DNA of 64,000 nt from Ruminiclostridium cellobioparum subsp. termitidis CT1112 (GCF_000350485.1 NZ_AORV01000021.1:1-64000), one strand, 5' to 3'; shown: positions 19,135 through 29,750, counted from the stretch's first letter. Translations and numbers: made by a program. The notes: generated by a model from the letters alone, not told the origin.

Positions 19135-19725
19135 TCATATTTTTTTACAAACAAGTATGGGCTGGATCTGGCAATTCTGCTGTGCATTGAGAATGGTGGG
19201 CAAAATCTGATCAAAATCTGCTACCAGTGATGTACACTTCTTAATAGGGTCATCCTGACCAAAGGGAACCATATATATATTCTTCATATTCAGCAGAATA
19301 CCGATATTTTTTGCATTTGCTCCAAGCCCGTCATTGGTGGAAACAGCTATCACAACCGGTCTCATATTTCTGAGATGCGCTTTGCAGGCCATGGTAACAG
19401 AACTGTCGGTTATGGCATTTGCAATTTTAGAAATGGTATTGCCGGTACAAGGTGCTATAACCAATATATCCAGCAGAGCTTTCGGACCTATGGGTTCAGC
19501 GTCCACAATAGAGTTTATGGGCTGTTTACCGGTTATGGCCTGTAGAGTGTTTTTAAAATCCTCAGCTTTGTTAAACCGTGTATCGTACAGGTTTACAGAC
19601 TCAGATATTATTGGAATAACTTCTGCACCTTCGTTAACCAAATTCTCTACCTGAGGGATTATTTTAGCAAAGGTGCAAAATGAGCCTGTAACAGCAAACC
19701 CGATTCTTACTCCTTTCAATATCAT
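19135..19725 (-). CDS. dpaB: Dipicolinate synthase subunit B (SpoVFB)
   Basis: This 196-residue flavoprotein of the UbiX/Dfp fold family has a phosphate-binding GFAVTGSFCTF at about 8-18 and the APCTGNTISKIANAI segment. With DpaA it makes dipicolinic acid, the calcium chelator of the spore core, in the mother cell during sporulation. The start lies two bases after the dpaA stop. Its presence is good evidence for a spore-former. Confidence 0.95.
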   Translation of the reverse strand: MILKGVRIGFAVTGSFCTFAKIIPQVENLVNEGAEVIPIISESVNLYDTRFNKAEDFKNTLQAITGKQPINSIVDAEPIGPKALLDILVIAPCTGNTISKIANAITDSSVTMACKAHLRNMRPVVIAVSTNDGLGANAKNIGILLNMKNIYMVPFGQDDPIKKCTSLVADFDQILPTILNAQQNCQIQPILVCKKI

Positions 19726-19727
19726 TG

Positions 19728-20603
19728 TTATACCCCCAACTCTTCTATAATATTAAATACAGTATCCTTAATAAATTCTGCAGCTGTAACAGGGGCAACT
19801 TTTCCTGGAAGCGACAGCGCCCAGATGGCTCTGAGTCCAAGGTCCTTTGCTTTATCGAAATCAACTCCGCCCGGTTTCGATGCAAGGTCGATAATCAGGC
19901 AATCAGGATTTAAAGTTTTCAAGATATCATTATTCAATACGACGGATGGAATTGTATTAAATATGACATTCATATCTTTTATAGTCTGCGTCAATTCTGA
20001 TAAACTAACAGTTTTATAGCCAAAGCTTTTAATCCATGCTATATCTGCATACTTTCGTGCCTCAACAAAAACATTTGCACCAATGCCATGCAGCATTTTA
20101 GCCAATGTCTTTCCAATCCTTCCGTATCCAAGAACCAATGTATTACTGTTATGTAAAGTTATTGGCATTTCTTCCATTGCTATCTGTATTGCACCTTCTG
20201 CAGTCGGAATTGCATTGAGTACTGCCATTTCCTCCCTTTCCAGCATATCAACATTGTATACGTTACATACCTGGGCAAGATGTACAATTTTTTCACTGAT
20301 TCTTCCTGCGATAAATAATTGATTCTTGGTCATAAGTTTAAAAACATCATGAATCAATATTTTTTCACTGTGGAAAGGTGCGTTTATAAATTCGTTATCG
20401 TTTGAGCATGGTATTGGACCAATTATCACATCAGAGCCATTGATGGCTTCTTCCAAAGTGCTGCTTTGCTTGATTTTCACATCAAAGCCTGCTTTGTCAA
20501 ATCCATATATATTAACCGAATTACCTTCGGCAGCAATAAATTCGGCCAATTTTACATTCCTCAGATCTCCTCCGATAATACTAAATTTTTTCTTTTCAAC
20601 CAC
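19728..20603 (-). CDS. dpaA: Dipicolinate synthase subunit A (SpoVFA)
   Basis: This 291-residue Rossmann-fold protein has an N-terminal IIGGDLRN motif and a central NAD(P)-binding LVLGYGRIGKTLAKML. It uses a product of the diaminopimelate pathway to form dipicolinate together with DpaB. The start codon is GTG (20603-20601), eight bases after GGGAGGG. The asd/dapG/dapA genes that follow in Bacillus are not here. Confidence 0.95.
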   Translation of the reverse strand: MVEKKKFSIIGGDLRNVKLAEFIAAEGNSVNIYGFDKAGFDVKIKQSSTLEEAINGSDVIIGPIPCSNDNEFINAPFHSEKILIHDVFKLMTKNQLFIAGRISEKIVHLAQVCNVYNVDMLEREEMAVLNAIPTAEGAIQIAMEEMPITLHNSNTLVLGYGRIGKTLAKMLHGIGANVFVEARKYADIAWIKSFGYKTVSLSELTQTIKDMNVIFNTIPSVVLNNDILKTLNPDCLIIDLASKPGGVDFDKAKDLGLRAIWALSLPGKVAPVTAAEFIKDTVFNIIEELGV

Positions 20604-20704
20604 TGGTAGACCCTCCCGTTCCCCGGACCGGATATTTAACTATTTATGACGACTAGTATATTTTATGTATTGGACAAATACCTAGTGCCTGTCCAAACGG
20701 GTGC

Positions 20705-20747
20705 AAAAAAATAAATCATCCGATTAACCTGAATGATTTATTTTTTT
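20705..20747 (-). terminator. Terminator after the M16 peptidase gene
   Basis: AAAAAAATAAATCAT (20705-20719) pairs with ATGATTTATTTTTTT (20733-20747). It separates the M16 peptidase gene from dpaA. Confidence 0.75.
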
Positions 20748-20804
20748 CTTCGTGCCGTTAAAAAGCAGAAGCATATATTAAATTTTATCTTTTCTAAGAT
20801 GTCT

Positions 20805-22046
20805 CTATATTTCAATTTGTTTTTTTAAATTTCCCACTGCCGACATGCTTAATTTGTCATATCTAAAAATCATATCAATTACTTCTCTGATATTATCTAT
20901 TGTTATCCTGTCCATTTTTTGAAGTACTTCTTCAGGTGTATTTATCCGTCCAAGCATGAGCTCCGACTTTCCAATACTGTTCATCCTGCTGTTGGTACTC
21001 TCAAGGCCAAGGATATAATTGCCCTTGAGCTGCTCCTTTGATTTATCAAGTTCATCCTTTGTAATGCCCTTTTTGATTAAAAGGTCTATTTCCTTTTTTG
21101 TCAGGTCGATAACTGTCTGGAGATATTCCGGATTCATGCCTGCATAAATCATAAATAATCCGGCAGTTTTATAGGTTGACGGATATGAATAGATGGAGTA
21201 TACAAGGCCCTTTTCTTCTCTTATTTTTTGAAAGAGCCGTGAACTCATTCCTCCGCCGAATATATTGTTCAAAGCCAACAGTGAGTAAACCCTGTCATCC
21301 CCGTTTTCGATACCTTCAAAGCCCATACATAAGTGAACCTGCTCGGTATCCTTCTCCCTTATTACCTTGTCGGTACGGTATTGGGCGGTCTGATATTTCC
21401 TGGCGTTTTCTCCGGTGCGGCTCCAGTTTCCGAAATATTTCTTCACATCTTCAATAAGCCGGTCTTCATCGAAGTTACCCGCTACTGAAATTACTGTATT
21501 GTACGGAGTATAGTTATCCTCCATATATTGATTTATCATTTTTTTGTTGAACCCGTCTATGCAGTCCTGAGTTCCCAGTATGGGATAACCCAGTGAGTTC
21601 CCGCTCCAAACCATTTCGGAAAATATGTCATGAACCAGCTCCTCGGGAGTATCCTCATACATTCCGATTTCTTCAACAACAACTTTTTTCTCAATTTTAA
21701 TATCGTTGCCGGCAAACCTGGAATTGAACAGCATATCCGATAAAATATCCAGAGAAATGCCCAAATGGGTATCCAGTGTCTTGGTGTAGTAACAGGTGCA
21801 TTCCTTACCGGTAAATGCATTTATCTGACCACCGATAGCATCAATACATTCAGCTATTTCCTTTGCAGAACGGTTGGCGGTACCTTTGAAGAGCATGTGC
21901 TCAATAAAATGGGAAATGCCATTGTTTTTTACACTTTCATTTCTGGAACCGGTACCCACCCAAATGCCGACTGAGACTGATCTTACGTAAGAAATTTTTT
22001 CATATACCAACCTCAAGCCATTATCTAATAAGATTTTTTTAAACAT
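20805..22046 (-). CDS. mlpA: M16 family zinc peptidase (MlpA/YmxG)
   Basis: This 413-residue processing-peptidase-like protein has the inverted zinc motif HFIEH (His46, Glu49, His50) and a second glutamate in VVEEIGMYEDTPEELV. The C-terminal half has the typical inactive M16 repeat, with EEKGLVYSIYS. ATG 22046 has GGAGG upstream; the 15 upstream in-frame codons from 22091 lack one. The pnp - mlpA - dpaA order is the same as in Bacillus. Confidence 0.93.
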   Translation of the reverse strand: MFKKILLDNGLRLVYEKISYVRSVSVGIWVGTGSRNESVKNNGISHFIEHMLFKGTANRSAKEIAECIDAIGGQINAFTGKECTCYYTKTLDTHLGISLDILSDMLFNSRFAGNDIKIEKKVVVEEIGMYEDTPEELVHDIFSEMVWSGNSLGYPILGTQDCIDGFNKKMINQYMEDNYTPYNTVISVAGNFDEDRLIEDVKKYFGNWSRTGENARKYQTAQYRTDKVIREKDTEQVHLCMGFEGIENGDDRVYSLLALNNIFGGGMSSRLFQKIREEKGLVYSIYSYPSTYKTAGLFMIYAGMNPEYLQTVIDLTKKEIDLLIKKGITKDELDKSKEQLKGNYILGLESTNSRMNSIGKSELMLGRINTPEEVLQKMDRITIDNIREVIDMIFRYDKLSMSAVGNLKKQIEI

Positions 22047-22115
22047 CAAGTCCTCCAAATGCTGTTCTAAATATTTTTGCCTTATATACAAATAACATAT
22101 CAGAAATAGTAAACT

Positions 22116-22141
22116 GGGCGTAAACTGCTGTGTCTACGCCC
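22116..22141 (-). terminator. Weak hairpin after pnp
   Basis: GGGCGTA (22116-22122) pairs with TACGCCC (22135-22141). It lies between pnp and the M16 peptidase gene but lacks a clear T-run, so it may be a processing or stabilising hairpin. Confidence 0.4.
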
Positions 22142-22236
22142 GAATTTACATTTAAAGCACTATATAATATATGTTATAGTAAATTTTTTTGTATAATATA
22201 TCTCAAATATTGCAATAGTTCCTTTTACTGATTAAT

Positions 22237-24360
22237 TTAGTTATTTTGCTTGTTTGCTTCTTCGCTGCTTTCATCGGTCATTGCATCTTTTCTTGAAAGA
22301 TTTATTCTGCCCTGCTTGTCTATTTCTGTAACTTTAACAAGGATCTCATCTCCGATATTAACCACATCTTCGACCTTATCTACTCTCTTCTTGTCAAGCT
22401 TTGAAATGTGAACAAGTCCGTCTTTTCCGGGTAATATTTCTACAAAGGCACCAAAAGTGGTGATCCTCACTACTTTACCCATGTAAATTTCGCCAGGTTC
22501 GATATCCTTTGCTATTCCGTGGATTATTTTGAGCGCCTTTTGAGCTGCTGCCGCATCAGGAGTCAGTATATATACTCTTCCGTCCTCTTCTATGTCGATC
22601 TTGACACCGGTTTCAGCTATGATCTTGTTGATCATTTTTCCGCCTGGTCCGATAACATCTCTGATCTTTTCAGGATCTATATTTGTTGTAATTATCTTTG
22701 GCGCGTAATCCGACAGCTCTTTTCTGGGAGCCGGAATTGCCTTCAGCATGACATCGTTTATTATCTGGATACGGCCATTTCTGGTGAGTTCAAAGGCCTG
22801 GCGGATGATTTCATAGGTAAGTCCGTCAACCTTTATATCCATCTGGATGGCAGTGATACCTTCAACAGTACCTGCAACCTTGAAGTCCATGTCTCCGAAG
22901 AAATCTTCTATGCCCTGGATATCCATAAAGGTAATGAAATTGTCAGGATTTTCTTCATCTATTACCAAACCTGCAGAAATACCTGCAACAGGAGCCTTAA
23001 TAGGCACACCTGCATCCATCAGCGCCAGAGTACTGCCGCACACACTTCCCTGTGAAGTGGAGCCGTTTGACATCAGAACTTCCGATACAAGTCTGAAAGC
23101 ATATGGGAATTCCTGTTCCGACGGAATTACAGGTACAAGTGATCTCTCAGCAAGAGCACCATGGCCGATTTCTCTTCTTCCGGGTCCTCTTGAAGTCTTT
23201 GCCTCACCTACACTGTAGCCGGGGAAATTGTAGTGGTGCATGTATCTCTTGGTTTCTTCCGTATCAATACCGTCCAGCATCTGTACATCTCCCATGGCAC
23301 CAAGGGTTACGGTTGTCAATACCTGGGTCTGTCCTCTCTGGAAAAGCCCTGAACCATGAGTTCTTGGGAGTACGCCTACTTCTGCCGAGAGCGGTCTTAT
23401 TTCATCAAGACGTCTTCCGTCAACACGTTTACTTTCCTTGAGGATGTATTCACGGACTACTTTCTTTTCAAGCTTGTAGATTGCATCATTGATTTTTGCC
23501 TGCATTTCGGGGAATTGTTCGGCAAGTGCAGCCTGAGTTTCCTCGGTCAGCTTGTTTACTTTCTCGTCCCTGTCCTGTTTGTCGGTTGCCAGCACCGCTT
23601 CACGCATTGTTTCATAACCAAAGGCCTTTACGGCTGCAAACAGGTCTGCAGGTACTTCTGCCGATTCATAAGCAAATTTGGGCTTACCGATTTCTTTTAC
23701 AATATCATTTATAAAATCACATATTTTTTTGATCTCTTCATGACCCTTTTTTATGGCATCCAGCATTATATCATCAGGAACAATGTCGGCACCTGCTTCG
23801 ATCATTGTTATCTTTTCCTTTGTTCCTGCAAGGGTAACATACATTTTGCTCTTTGCGCGCTGCTCTTCAGTTGGATTTATAAAAACTTCATTATCAATCA
23901 AACCTAAAACCACACCGCCGATAGGTCCGTTGAAGGGTATGTCGGAAATGCTTATTGCAATTGATGCGCCGATCATGGCAGCTATTTCAGGTGAATTGTC
24001 CTGTTCCACCGACATTACGGTATTTACGACGGCAACATCATTTCTCAAATCCTTTGGGAAAAGCGGTCTGATAGGTCTGTCAATAACTCTTGAAGTCAAT
24101 ATGGCCTTTTCTGAAGGCTTTCCTTCTCTCTTTATGAAACCGCCGGGTATTTTGCCTACGGCATATAAACGTTCTTCATAGTCCACACTTAAGGGGAAGA
24201 AGTCTATTCCTTCCCTTGGTGATGCAGATGCTGTGGCTGTTGACATTATCACAGTGTCACCATATCTTATCATTGCGGCTCCGTTTGCCAGCTGAGCCAG
24301 CTTTCCGGTTTCAACCGAAAGTGTTCTGCCGGCCAGTTCCATACTAAATGTTTTAAACAT
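22237..24360 (-). CDS. pnp: Polyribonucleotide nucleotidyltransferase (PNPase)
   Basis: This 707-residue exoribonuclease degrades RNA with phosphate and can add tails. It has two RNase PH domains (about 1-220 and 300-540), a KH domain ([16 protein letters not shown], near 560) and an S1 domain ([16 protein letters not shown], near 625). ATG 24360 is chosen for the GGAGG at 24367-24371; a longer in-frame start exists but has no site. A long hairpin lies in its leader. Confidence 0.97.
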   Translation of the reverse strand: MFKTFSMELAGRTLSVETGKLAQLANGAAMIRYGDTVIMSTATASASPREGIDFFPLSVDYEERLYAVGKIPGGFIKREGKPSEKAILTSRVIDRPIRPLFPKDLRNDVAVVNTVMSVEQDNSPEIAAMIGASIAISISDIPFNGPIGGVVLGLIDNEVFINPTEEQRAKSKMYVTLAGTKEKITMIEAGADIVPDDIMLDAIKKGHEEIKKICDFINDIVKEIGKPKFAYESAEVPADLFAAVKAFGYETMREAVLATDKQDRDEKVNKLTEETQAALAEQFPEMQAKINDAIYKLEKKVVREYILKESKRVDGRRLDEIRPLSAEVGVLPRTHGSGLFQRGQTQVLTTVTLGAMGDVQMLDGIDTEETKRYMHHYNFPGYSVGEAKTSRGPGRREIGHGALAERSLVPVIPSEQEFPYAFRLVSEVLMSNGSTSQGSVCGSTLALMDAGVPIKAPVAGISAGLVIDEENPDNFITFMDIQGIEDFFGDMDFKVAGTVEGITAIQMDIKVDGLTYEIIRQAFELTRNGRIQIINDVMLKAIPAPRKELSDYAPKIITTNIDPEKIRDVIGPGGKMINKIIAETGVKIDIEEDGRVYILTPDAAAAQKALKIIHGIAKDIEPGEIYMGKVVRITTFGAFVEILPGKDGLVHISKLDKKRVDKVEDVVNIGDEILVKVTEIDKQGRINLSRKDAMTDESSEEANKQNN

Positions 24361-24409
24361 GCTAGTCCTCCTAAGTTTTTTTAATTGGTTTTTCATATGC
24401 TATTTAAAA

Positions 24410-24479
24410 CTATAGACTGTAGCATGTAGATTCTGCGCCAAACCGTTTTGACGTACAATCTACCTTCTACCGTCCATAG
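24410..24479 (-). other. Long stem-loop in the pnp leader
   Basis: The arms 24410-24432 and 24457-24479 match at 19 of 23 positions as an inverted repeat, with a 24-base loop holding a further short CAAA/TTTG stem. One mismatch becomes a G-U pair in the pnp-sense transcript. It lies 50 bases before the pnp start. In E. coli a double-stranded pnp leader is cut by RNase III as part of PNPase autoregulation; a like role here is inference. A decayed small repeat is the alternative. Confidence 0.55.
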
Positions 24480-24589
24480 CCATATGCGACATTAATATTA
24501 TTTCTTCTTTTTTATTTCTTATTTCATTGTAAAATATTTAAATTTTACCACAAAAATATGTACGGTAATCTGCAGAAAGTGAACTAGAA

Positions 24590-24615
24590 AACAGGCAGGC
24601 CTCAGCCTGCCTGTT
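24590..24615 (-). terminator. rpsO terminator / rpsO-pnp intergenic hairpin
   Basis: AACAGGCAGGC (24590-24600) pairs perfectly with GCCTGCCTGTT (24605-24615) around a CTCA loop, ten bases past the rpsO stop. The T-run after it is short. Confidence 0.8.
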
Positions 24616-24624
24616 CTATAATTA

Positions 24625-24888
24625 TTACTTTCTTAGACCAAGTTTCTCAATAATTGCACGATATCTTTCAATATCATTTTTTTGAAGATAGTTTAACAAA
24701 CCTCTTCTGGCACCAACCATCTTAAGAAGTCCTCTTCTTGAGTGGTGATCCTTCTTGTGAGTCTTTAAATGATCATTGAGGTGATTGATTCTTTCTGTAA
24801 GAATGGCAACCTGAACCTCCGGTGAACCTGTATCACCTTCATGAAGCTGATACTTTGAAATAATTTCCTGTTTTACTTCCTTAAACAT
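24625..24888 (-). CDS. rpsO: 30S ribosomal protein S15
   Basis: This 87-residue protein binds 16S rRNA early in small-subunit assembly. It has the family motifs [17 protein letters not shown] and [17 protein letters not shown] 24888 is chosen because GGAGG (24896-24900) lies just upstream and the resulting length is that of S15; a longer in-frame start adds 37 unrelated residues. rpsO followed by pnp is a widely conserved pair. Confidence 0.97.
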   Translation of the reverse strand: MFKEVKQEIISKYQLHEGDTGSPEVQVAILTERINHLNDHLKTHKKDHHSRRGLLKMVGARRGLLNYLQKNDIERYRAIIEKLGLRK

Positions 24889-25143
24889 GTTGTAACCTCC
24901 AATTATAAATAATGTTAAACGCCATAAACCAGGTAATTGGATGGAGAACCCAAAAACGTAGTTAATGGTTGAAAAATTGTACCTTTGGTATTTTAGCATA
25001 TTTCATAATTATTTACAATATTTAATTTATATATGATAAATTAATAATTTTTTGTCCGATTATATAGACATAAATTATATGGAATAAATTGCAACAAAAT
25101 AATATAATTACTATATACTTGTATTAACGAAGGAGATGATGCA

Positions 25144-26100
25144 ATGAACAACAACTCTGCTCTTTTAAGAAAAATTGCCGACAATGTCGAAAAGGTTATT
25201 GTCGGTAAGAGAAATGCGATAGAACTGACGCTGGTTGCTCTGGTTTGCAACGGACACGTATTGCTGGAAGATGTTCCGGGAGTCGGTAAAACCAGTATGG
25301 TATCCGCATTGGCAAAGTCAGTCTCTGCTTCCTTCAAAAGAATTCAGTTTACCCCGGACGTTCTCCCTTCAGATATAACGGGCTTCTCCATATATAATCA
25401 AAAAACCTGCGAATTTGAATTCAGACCCGGAAGTGCAATGTGTCAGATTTTATTGGCCGATGAAATAAACAGGACCTCACCAAAAACCCAATCCAGTCTT
25501 CTTGAGATAATGGAAGAAAACCAGGTCACGGTTGACGGCACCACGTATAAACTTCCCAGGCCCTTTATGGTATTGGCAACCCAGAACCCCATCGAGTATA
25601 TCGGCACATATCCTTTGCCCGAAGCTCAAATGGACCGTTTCTTTTTGAAAATATCCCTGGGCTATCCCCAGGCCGGTGAAGAAGTTTATATCTTATCCAG
25701 ATTCCTTCAGGATAATCCTCTGGAAACTCTTGAACCGGTTGCCGAGAGCTCGGACATTCTGAATATTCAAAATGAAGTTAAGCAGGTTTATTTGGATAAA
25801 ACACTGAAAAACTATGTTGTAGACATTGTCAATATGACAAGAAAAAATGATTACATTGCCCTGGGCTCAAGTCCCCGAGGTTCTCTTGCGGTTTGCCGTG
25901 CGGCTCAGGCCTGGGCATATTACCACGGAAGAGATTACGTGCTTCCGGAAGACATAAAAAAAATGCTGCTCCCCACCCTCTCACACCGTATTATTCTCAA
26001 GCAGGAAGCTAAATTAAAGAAAATGTCCGCACTTGATATTTTAACCAATATTATAGACAAGGTTTATATACCTTTGGTAGATAATTATGAGAAAAAATAG
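25144..26100 (+). CDS. MoxR-family AAA+ ATPase
   Basis: This 318-residue ATPase has Walker A LEDVPGVGKTSM (about 41-52), Walker B LLADEINRTSPKTQS and a sensor ATQNPIEYIGTYPLPEAQ. MoxR proteins act as chaperones that mature partner complexes, often with DUF58 and VWA proteins. AAGGAG precedes the ATG. The next gene overlaps by 14 bases, so it is the first gene of a three-gene operon with DUF58 and transglutaminase genes. Confidence 0.93.
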   Translation: MNNNSALLRKIADNVEKVIVGKRNAIELTLVALVCNGHVLLEDVPGVGKTSMVSALAKSVSASFKRIQFTPDVLPSDITGFSIYNQKTCEFEFRPGSAMCQILLADEINRTSPKTQSSLLEIMEENQVTVDGTTYKLPRPFMVLATQNPIEYIGTYPLPEAQMDRFFLKISLGYPQAGEEVYILSRFLQDNPLETLEPVAESSDILNIQNEVKQVYLDKTLKNYVVDIVNMTRKNDYIALGSSPRGSLAVCRAAQAWAYYHGRDYVLPEDIKKMLLPTLSHRIILKQEAKLKKMSALDILTNIIDKVYIPLVDNYEKK

Positions 26101-27286
26101 GATAACATTTATATTTTTATTTATACTGGCCATTATATTCCGGTACAATTTCGGAGGCTTTGCTCCTTCCTTTTTCTTTTTTTCACTGTTGTCACTGCTC
26201 ATTTTCTCCATTGGTTACACCATTTACGTCTATGCCCGCTTTAAATTTGTTCAGGATATCAATAAAAGAGTAATAACCAAGGGAGAATCTGTAAAGCTTG
26301 TGGTCAAGCTCAGCAATGAAGACTTTATAATTTACCCCTATGTTTATGTGTCCTTTTTTGGCTCACATACTCTTTTCAATGCTGAAACCTACTCACAAAG
26401 CCTGTCAATTACCCCTTTTTCAAAGAAGGAATTTATTTTTGACATGGAATGCAGGTACAGAGGTGAATATGAGGTGGGAATAAGTGATATTCATATTGAG
26501 GACTTTCTCGGCCTTATAAGGTTAAAATATAAACTGCCGGAAACAAAAAAAATTATTGTGTTTCCCAAAATTGAACATCTGACTAAGTTTGATGTATTTA
26601 CAACAAACAGTTTTGAATCACAAAGCTCATCCCAGGGTGCGGTTGAAGATGTGAATAATATTAAGGATATGAGGCTGTATCAGCATGGTGACAGTTTCAG
26701 AAAGATACACTGGAAATTGTCAGCCAGAAGCAATAACTGGATGATTAAAAATTACCAGTGTACTTCCGATGCAAATGTCAATATACTTATAGATCTAAGG
26801 CAAAATCCGTATCCGGGTGAGATTACAATCGTTCTGGAAGATAAGATAATCGAAGCAGCTGTTGCGGTATTCAATTATTATCTCCATAAGGGTATATCCG
26901 TCAACTACACGTACTTTGATGATAAAATAGAGATTTTAAAGGCTTCCAACAGGCATGAATTTGAGTACATTTATAAAACCTTATCCAACGTACCCTTCAA
27001 TCAGAAGGTTCCGTTGGCAGACATTGTATCGCTTCATTACGAAAGCAGCAATAACACCAATGATATGATAATCCTTACAAGCATTCTTGATGTTGACCTC
27101 TATAATGTTATTTACAAGGCTCAGATGTCCAATCATTCAATCTGTCTGATATATATTTCTCCTAAAAATCTTGTCACCGAGAAATTTGAAGTGGTAAATG
27201 ACATCCTGGATATCCTGCCTGAAATAGGTGTAAGAGCATATACCGTCAATCCTGACGATGATATAAAAATGGTACTGGGGGGTTAG
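26087..27286 (+). CDS. DUF58 domain protein
   Basis: This 399-residue protein has two N-terminal membrane helices (about 5-50), a beta-rich middle and the DUF58 signature LYQHGDSFRKIHWKLSAR. The C-terminal half has a von Willebrand A-like fold (VNILIDLRQNPY). It is the usual partner of MoxR ATPases. The molecular function is not known; cell-envelope or proteolysis roles have been proposed for the family. Its start lies within the end of the moxR-type gene. Confidence 0.9.
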   Translation: MRKNRITFIFLFILAIIFRYNFGGFAPSFFFFSLLSLLIFSIGYTIYVYARFKFVQDINKRVITKGESVKLVVKLSNEDFIIYPYVYVSFFGSHTLFNAETYSQSLSITPFSKKEFIFDMECRYRGEYEVGISDIHIEDFLGLIRLKYKLPETKKIIVFPKIEHLTKFDVFTTNSFESQSSSQGAVEDVNNIKDMRLYQHGDSFRKIHWKLSARSNNWMIKNYQCTSDANVNILIDLRQNPYPGEITIVLEDKIIEAAVAVFNYYLHKGISVNYTYFDDKIEILKASNRHEFEYIYKTLSNVPFNQKVPLADIVSLHYESSNNTNDMIILTSILDVDLYNVIYKAQMSNHSICLIYISPKNLVTEKFEVVNDILDILPEIGVRAYTVNPDDDIKMVLGG

Positions 27287-27290
27287 ACTG

Positions 27291-29750
27291 ATGACACGTG
27301 AAAATAAATTCGGAATGCTTGCCAATTTAATACTCGTTATGCTTATGTCGGCGAGCATCAGCCAGACACTTTATACTTCATTGTTCATGACCCGCACTCT
27401 CAGCCTGATGATATTTATTGCCGTAATACCTATCACCCTGCTGTTTTTTGTTATGTTCAGAACTAAACTTTCATCACTGGTATCCTGTATTTTAATTGCT
27501 GTGATACTGACAGCCGGATCTGCAGTAATTATTTTTAAAACCGGTATTGAAAGTGCATTGATCTGGTTGAACCGGTATTCCATCTGGTTTGTGGATATAA
27601 CCAACGGTTATAAGGACATTTCCGTCCCGGTCTTTACCACAATAACAATACTCTCAACAGCATTTATCATTACTCTGTTTGTTTTTATATTCACCATTAA
27701 ATTTTACAACTTTTATGTAACCACCATAATGTTCTTCAGCATCTTCTTTGTTCAGCTCCAGCTGAATATTTCAGGAAGCGATTTGTCATTTGTACTCTTT
27801 ATTTTCTCCTTCCTGCTGTATTATTTCTTTTATATATTGCAGAAAAGAAACGGAGAGAAAACCTATGATGCCGGAAACAGAATCAAATATCTTATTTACA
27901 TATTACCCGTCTGTATTATAGTTATAGCCATAACCTTCATGTTCCCTCTTAACCAGGGACGTTTTTCCATTCCCTGGCTGGATACCAGAATAGATAAAAC
28001 CATAGACAGGGTTATCAATAAATTTTCGGGTGTTGATGTTTCTTCCTTTGATTATTTCTCATTTGGCATCTCAGGTTTCGGAAAAACCGACAAATTAGGT
28101 GGAAATCTCAAACTGAACAACACCCATGTTATGAATGTTAAAACCGACCATTCAAACCTGTATTTACGCGCTGCTTCAAAGGTTAACTATGACGGGCACC
28201 GCTGGTATACCGACGAAGGCAATTTTAATTCCCTGGGTTTGGGACTGGTATATGACAGACAGTTCAATTCCGACACTTCTCTAATGTTTATGGGTCTTTT
28301 ATCAGCTCTTAAAGGCAGAACTTTTTCACTGGATATGAATCAAAATGACTATTTTGAAAGTTCAGCTGCAGAAGTTGAATTTGTAAATATGAAAACAAAA
28401 TCAATATTCATGCCGGTCAAAGCTTACAATTTAAAGTTCAGGTCACCGCAGGAGGTACTTCTGGATAATGAGCAGATGCTTTCCACAAAAGATATTAAAG
28501 GTAAGGGCTTCTCCTACAACCTTAGATATTTTAATTTGAACCTTAAAAGTGAAAAGCTGATTGACTTGCTGAGAAAAAGCAGTAAATCAGATGTCAGGAC
28601 CAGCATCCGGAATCAATATAATGTAAGGATACTCAATTCCGACTCTGCAACTCCGGCCGGAAGTACGGATATTAATGATTCCAACGCTGCTCCGGCTTCA
28701 AATATCAATGATACTGCCGACTCGATTTACACAAATTACACCCGGCTTCCCGATACCGTTACACCCAGGGTCAGAGAGCTTGCGCAGGAAATTACAAAAG
28801 ATAAAAGCAACAACTATGACAGGGCCAAGGCAATCGAAACTTACCTTTCAAAAAATTATCCCTATACCCTGGCTCCCGGAACTCCTCCCAGAAGCCGGGA
28901 TTTTGTGGACTATTTCCTTTTTGACGGCAAAAAGGGCTACTGCACCTATTATGCCTCGGCTATGACAGTGCTGCTGAGATGCCTGGATATACCGGCCAGA
29001 TATGTTGAGGGATATATTTTACCCCCTGAAAAAAAGGACGGGGTATATAAGGTTACAAATCAACAGGCCCATGCATGGGTTGAAGTTTATTTTGACGGAT
29101 TTGGCTGGATACCCTTCGAACCAACCTCCCCTTTTGTTGCAAACCTGTACAACGACAGGACAATTTCTGCCACCATCAGCAGTGATATGCTGGATACAGG
29201 CTACAATGACTATATGGAAATGATGGACAGGTACAGAAATCAGGGAGCTGCGGTAACTTATGACTTTGATACTGAGACTGAAACTGACTCCGGGATGAAA
29301 AAACCGGTATTGACCTTAATTATTATTTCGGCTGCCATAGGTTTGATTGTGCTGGTCATGGGTACAATTGCCTCAATCAATTACTTTAAGTTTTATAATC
29401 TTCAGAGGAAAATTAAAAAAGGCGATCCCAATTCTTCAATGTTGATTGCCTATAGCTATATTTTAAAAGCCCTGAAATTCCAGGGGGTTACACTACATCC
29501 GGGTGAAACGCCCACCCAGTTCAGTGAAAGGGTTGAAAAAATCTTTGATATCAAGAGCTTTTCTTTCAATAAAACCAGTTTCACTAAAATTTCCGGGTAC
29601 TACGTAAAAGCCAGATACAGCCGTGATCCTTTAACTCATAAAGAGATTGAACAGACTCTTGAATTCATTAACGTCTTACTGGAATTAATATTTGAGAAAT
29701 CCGGCAGATTTAAGTTCGGATTCTCAAGATACCTGCTGGGAAGGTTTTAA
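27291..29750 (+). CDS. Membrane transglutaminase-like protein (TgpA type)
   Basis: This 819-residue protein has about six N-terminal helices (1-215), an extracellular transglutaminase-like core, another helix near 680 and a cytoplasmic DUF4129-like tail. The catalytic triad is visible as Cys551 (KGYCTYYASA), His594 (QQAHAWVEVY) and Asp602 (YFDGFGW). The order MoxR - DUF58 - transglutaminase is a common conserved unit. The active site faces outward, so the substrate may be a wall or surface protein; this is inference. Confidence 0.9.
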   Translation: MTRENKFGMLANLILVMLMSASISQTLYTSLFMTRTLSLMIFIAVIPITLLFFVMFRTKLSSLVSCILIAVILTAGSAVIIFKTGIESALIWLNRYSIWFVDITNGYKDISVPVFTTITILSTAFIITLFVFIFTIKFYNFYVTTIMFFSIFFVQLQLNISGSDLSFVLFIFSFLLYYFFYILQKRNGEKTYDAGNRIKYLIYILPVCIIVIAITFMFPLNQGRFSIPWLDTRIDKTIDRVINKFSGVDVSSFDYFSFGISGFGKTDKLGGNLKLNNTHVMNVKTDHSNLYLRAASKVNYDGHRWYTDEGNFNSLGLGLVYDRQFNSDTSLMFMGLLSALKGRTFSLDMNQNDYFESSAAEVEFVNMKTKSIFMPVKAYNLKFRSPQEVLLDNEQMLSTKDIKGKGFSYNLRYFNLNLKSEKLIDLLRKSSKSDVRTSIRNQYNVRILNSDSATPAGSTDINDSNAAPASNINDTADSIYTNYTRLPDTVTPRVRELAQEITKDKSNNYDRAKAIETYLSKNYPYTLAPGTPPRSRDFVDYFLFDGKKGYCTYYASAMTVLLRCLDIPARYVEGYILPPEKKDGVYKVTNQQAHAWVEVYFDGFGWIPFEPTSPFVANLYNDRTISATISSDMLDTGYNDYMEMMDRYRNQGAAVTYDFDTETETDSGMKKPVLTLIIISAAIGLIVLVMGTIASINYFKFYNLQRKIKKGDPNSSMLIAYSYILKALKFQGVTLHPGETPTQFSERVEKIFDIKSFSFNKTSFTKISGYYVKARYSRDPLTHKEIEQTLEFINVLLELIFEKSGRFKFGFSRYLLGRF

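Noticed and set aside
22519-23907. Several long plus-strand frames opposite pnp
   Set aside because: They overlap a highly conserved gene on the other strand and show no domain.
24889-24999. Extended N-terminus of ribosomal protein S15
   Set aside because: The extra 37 residues do not belong to S15, and GGAGG lies right before the internal ATG at 24888.
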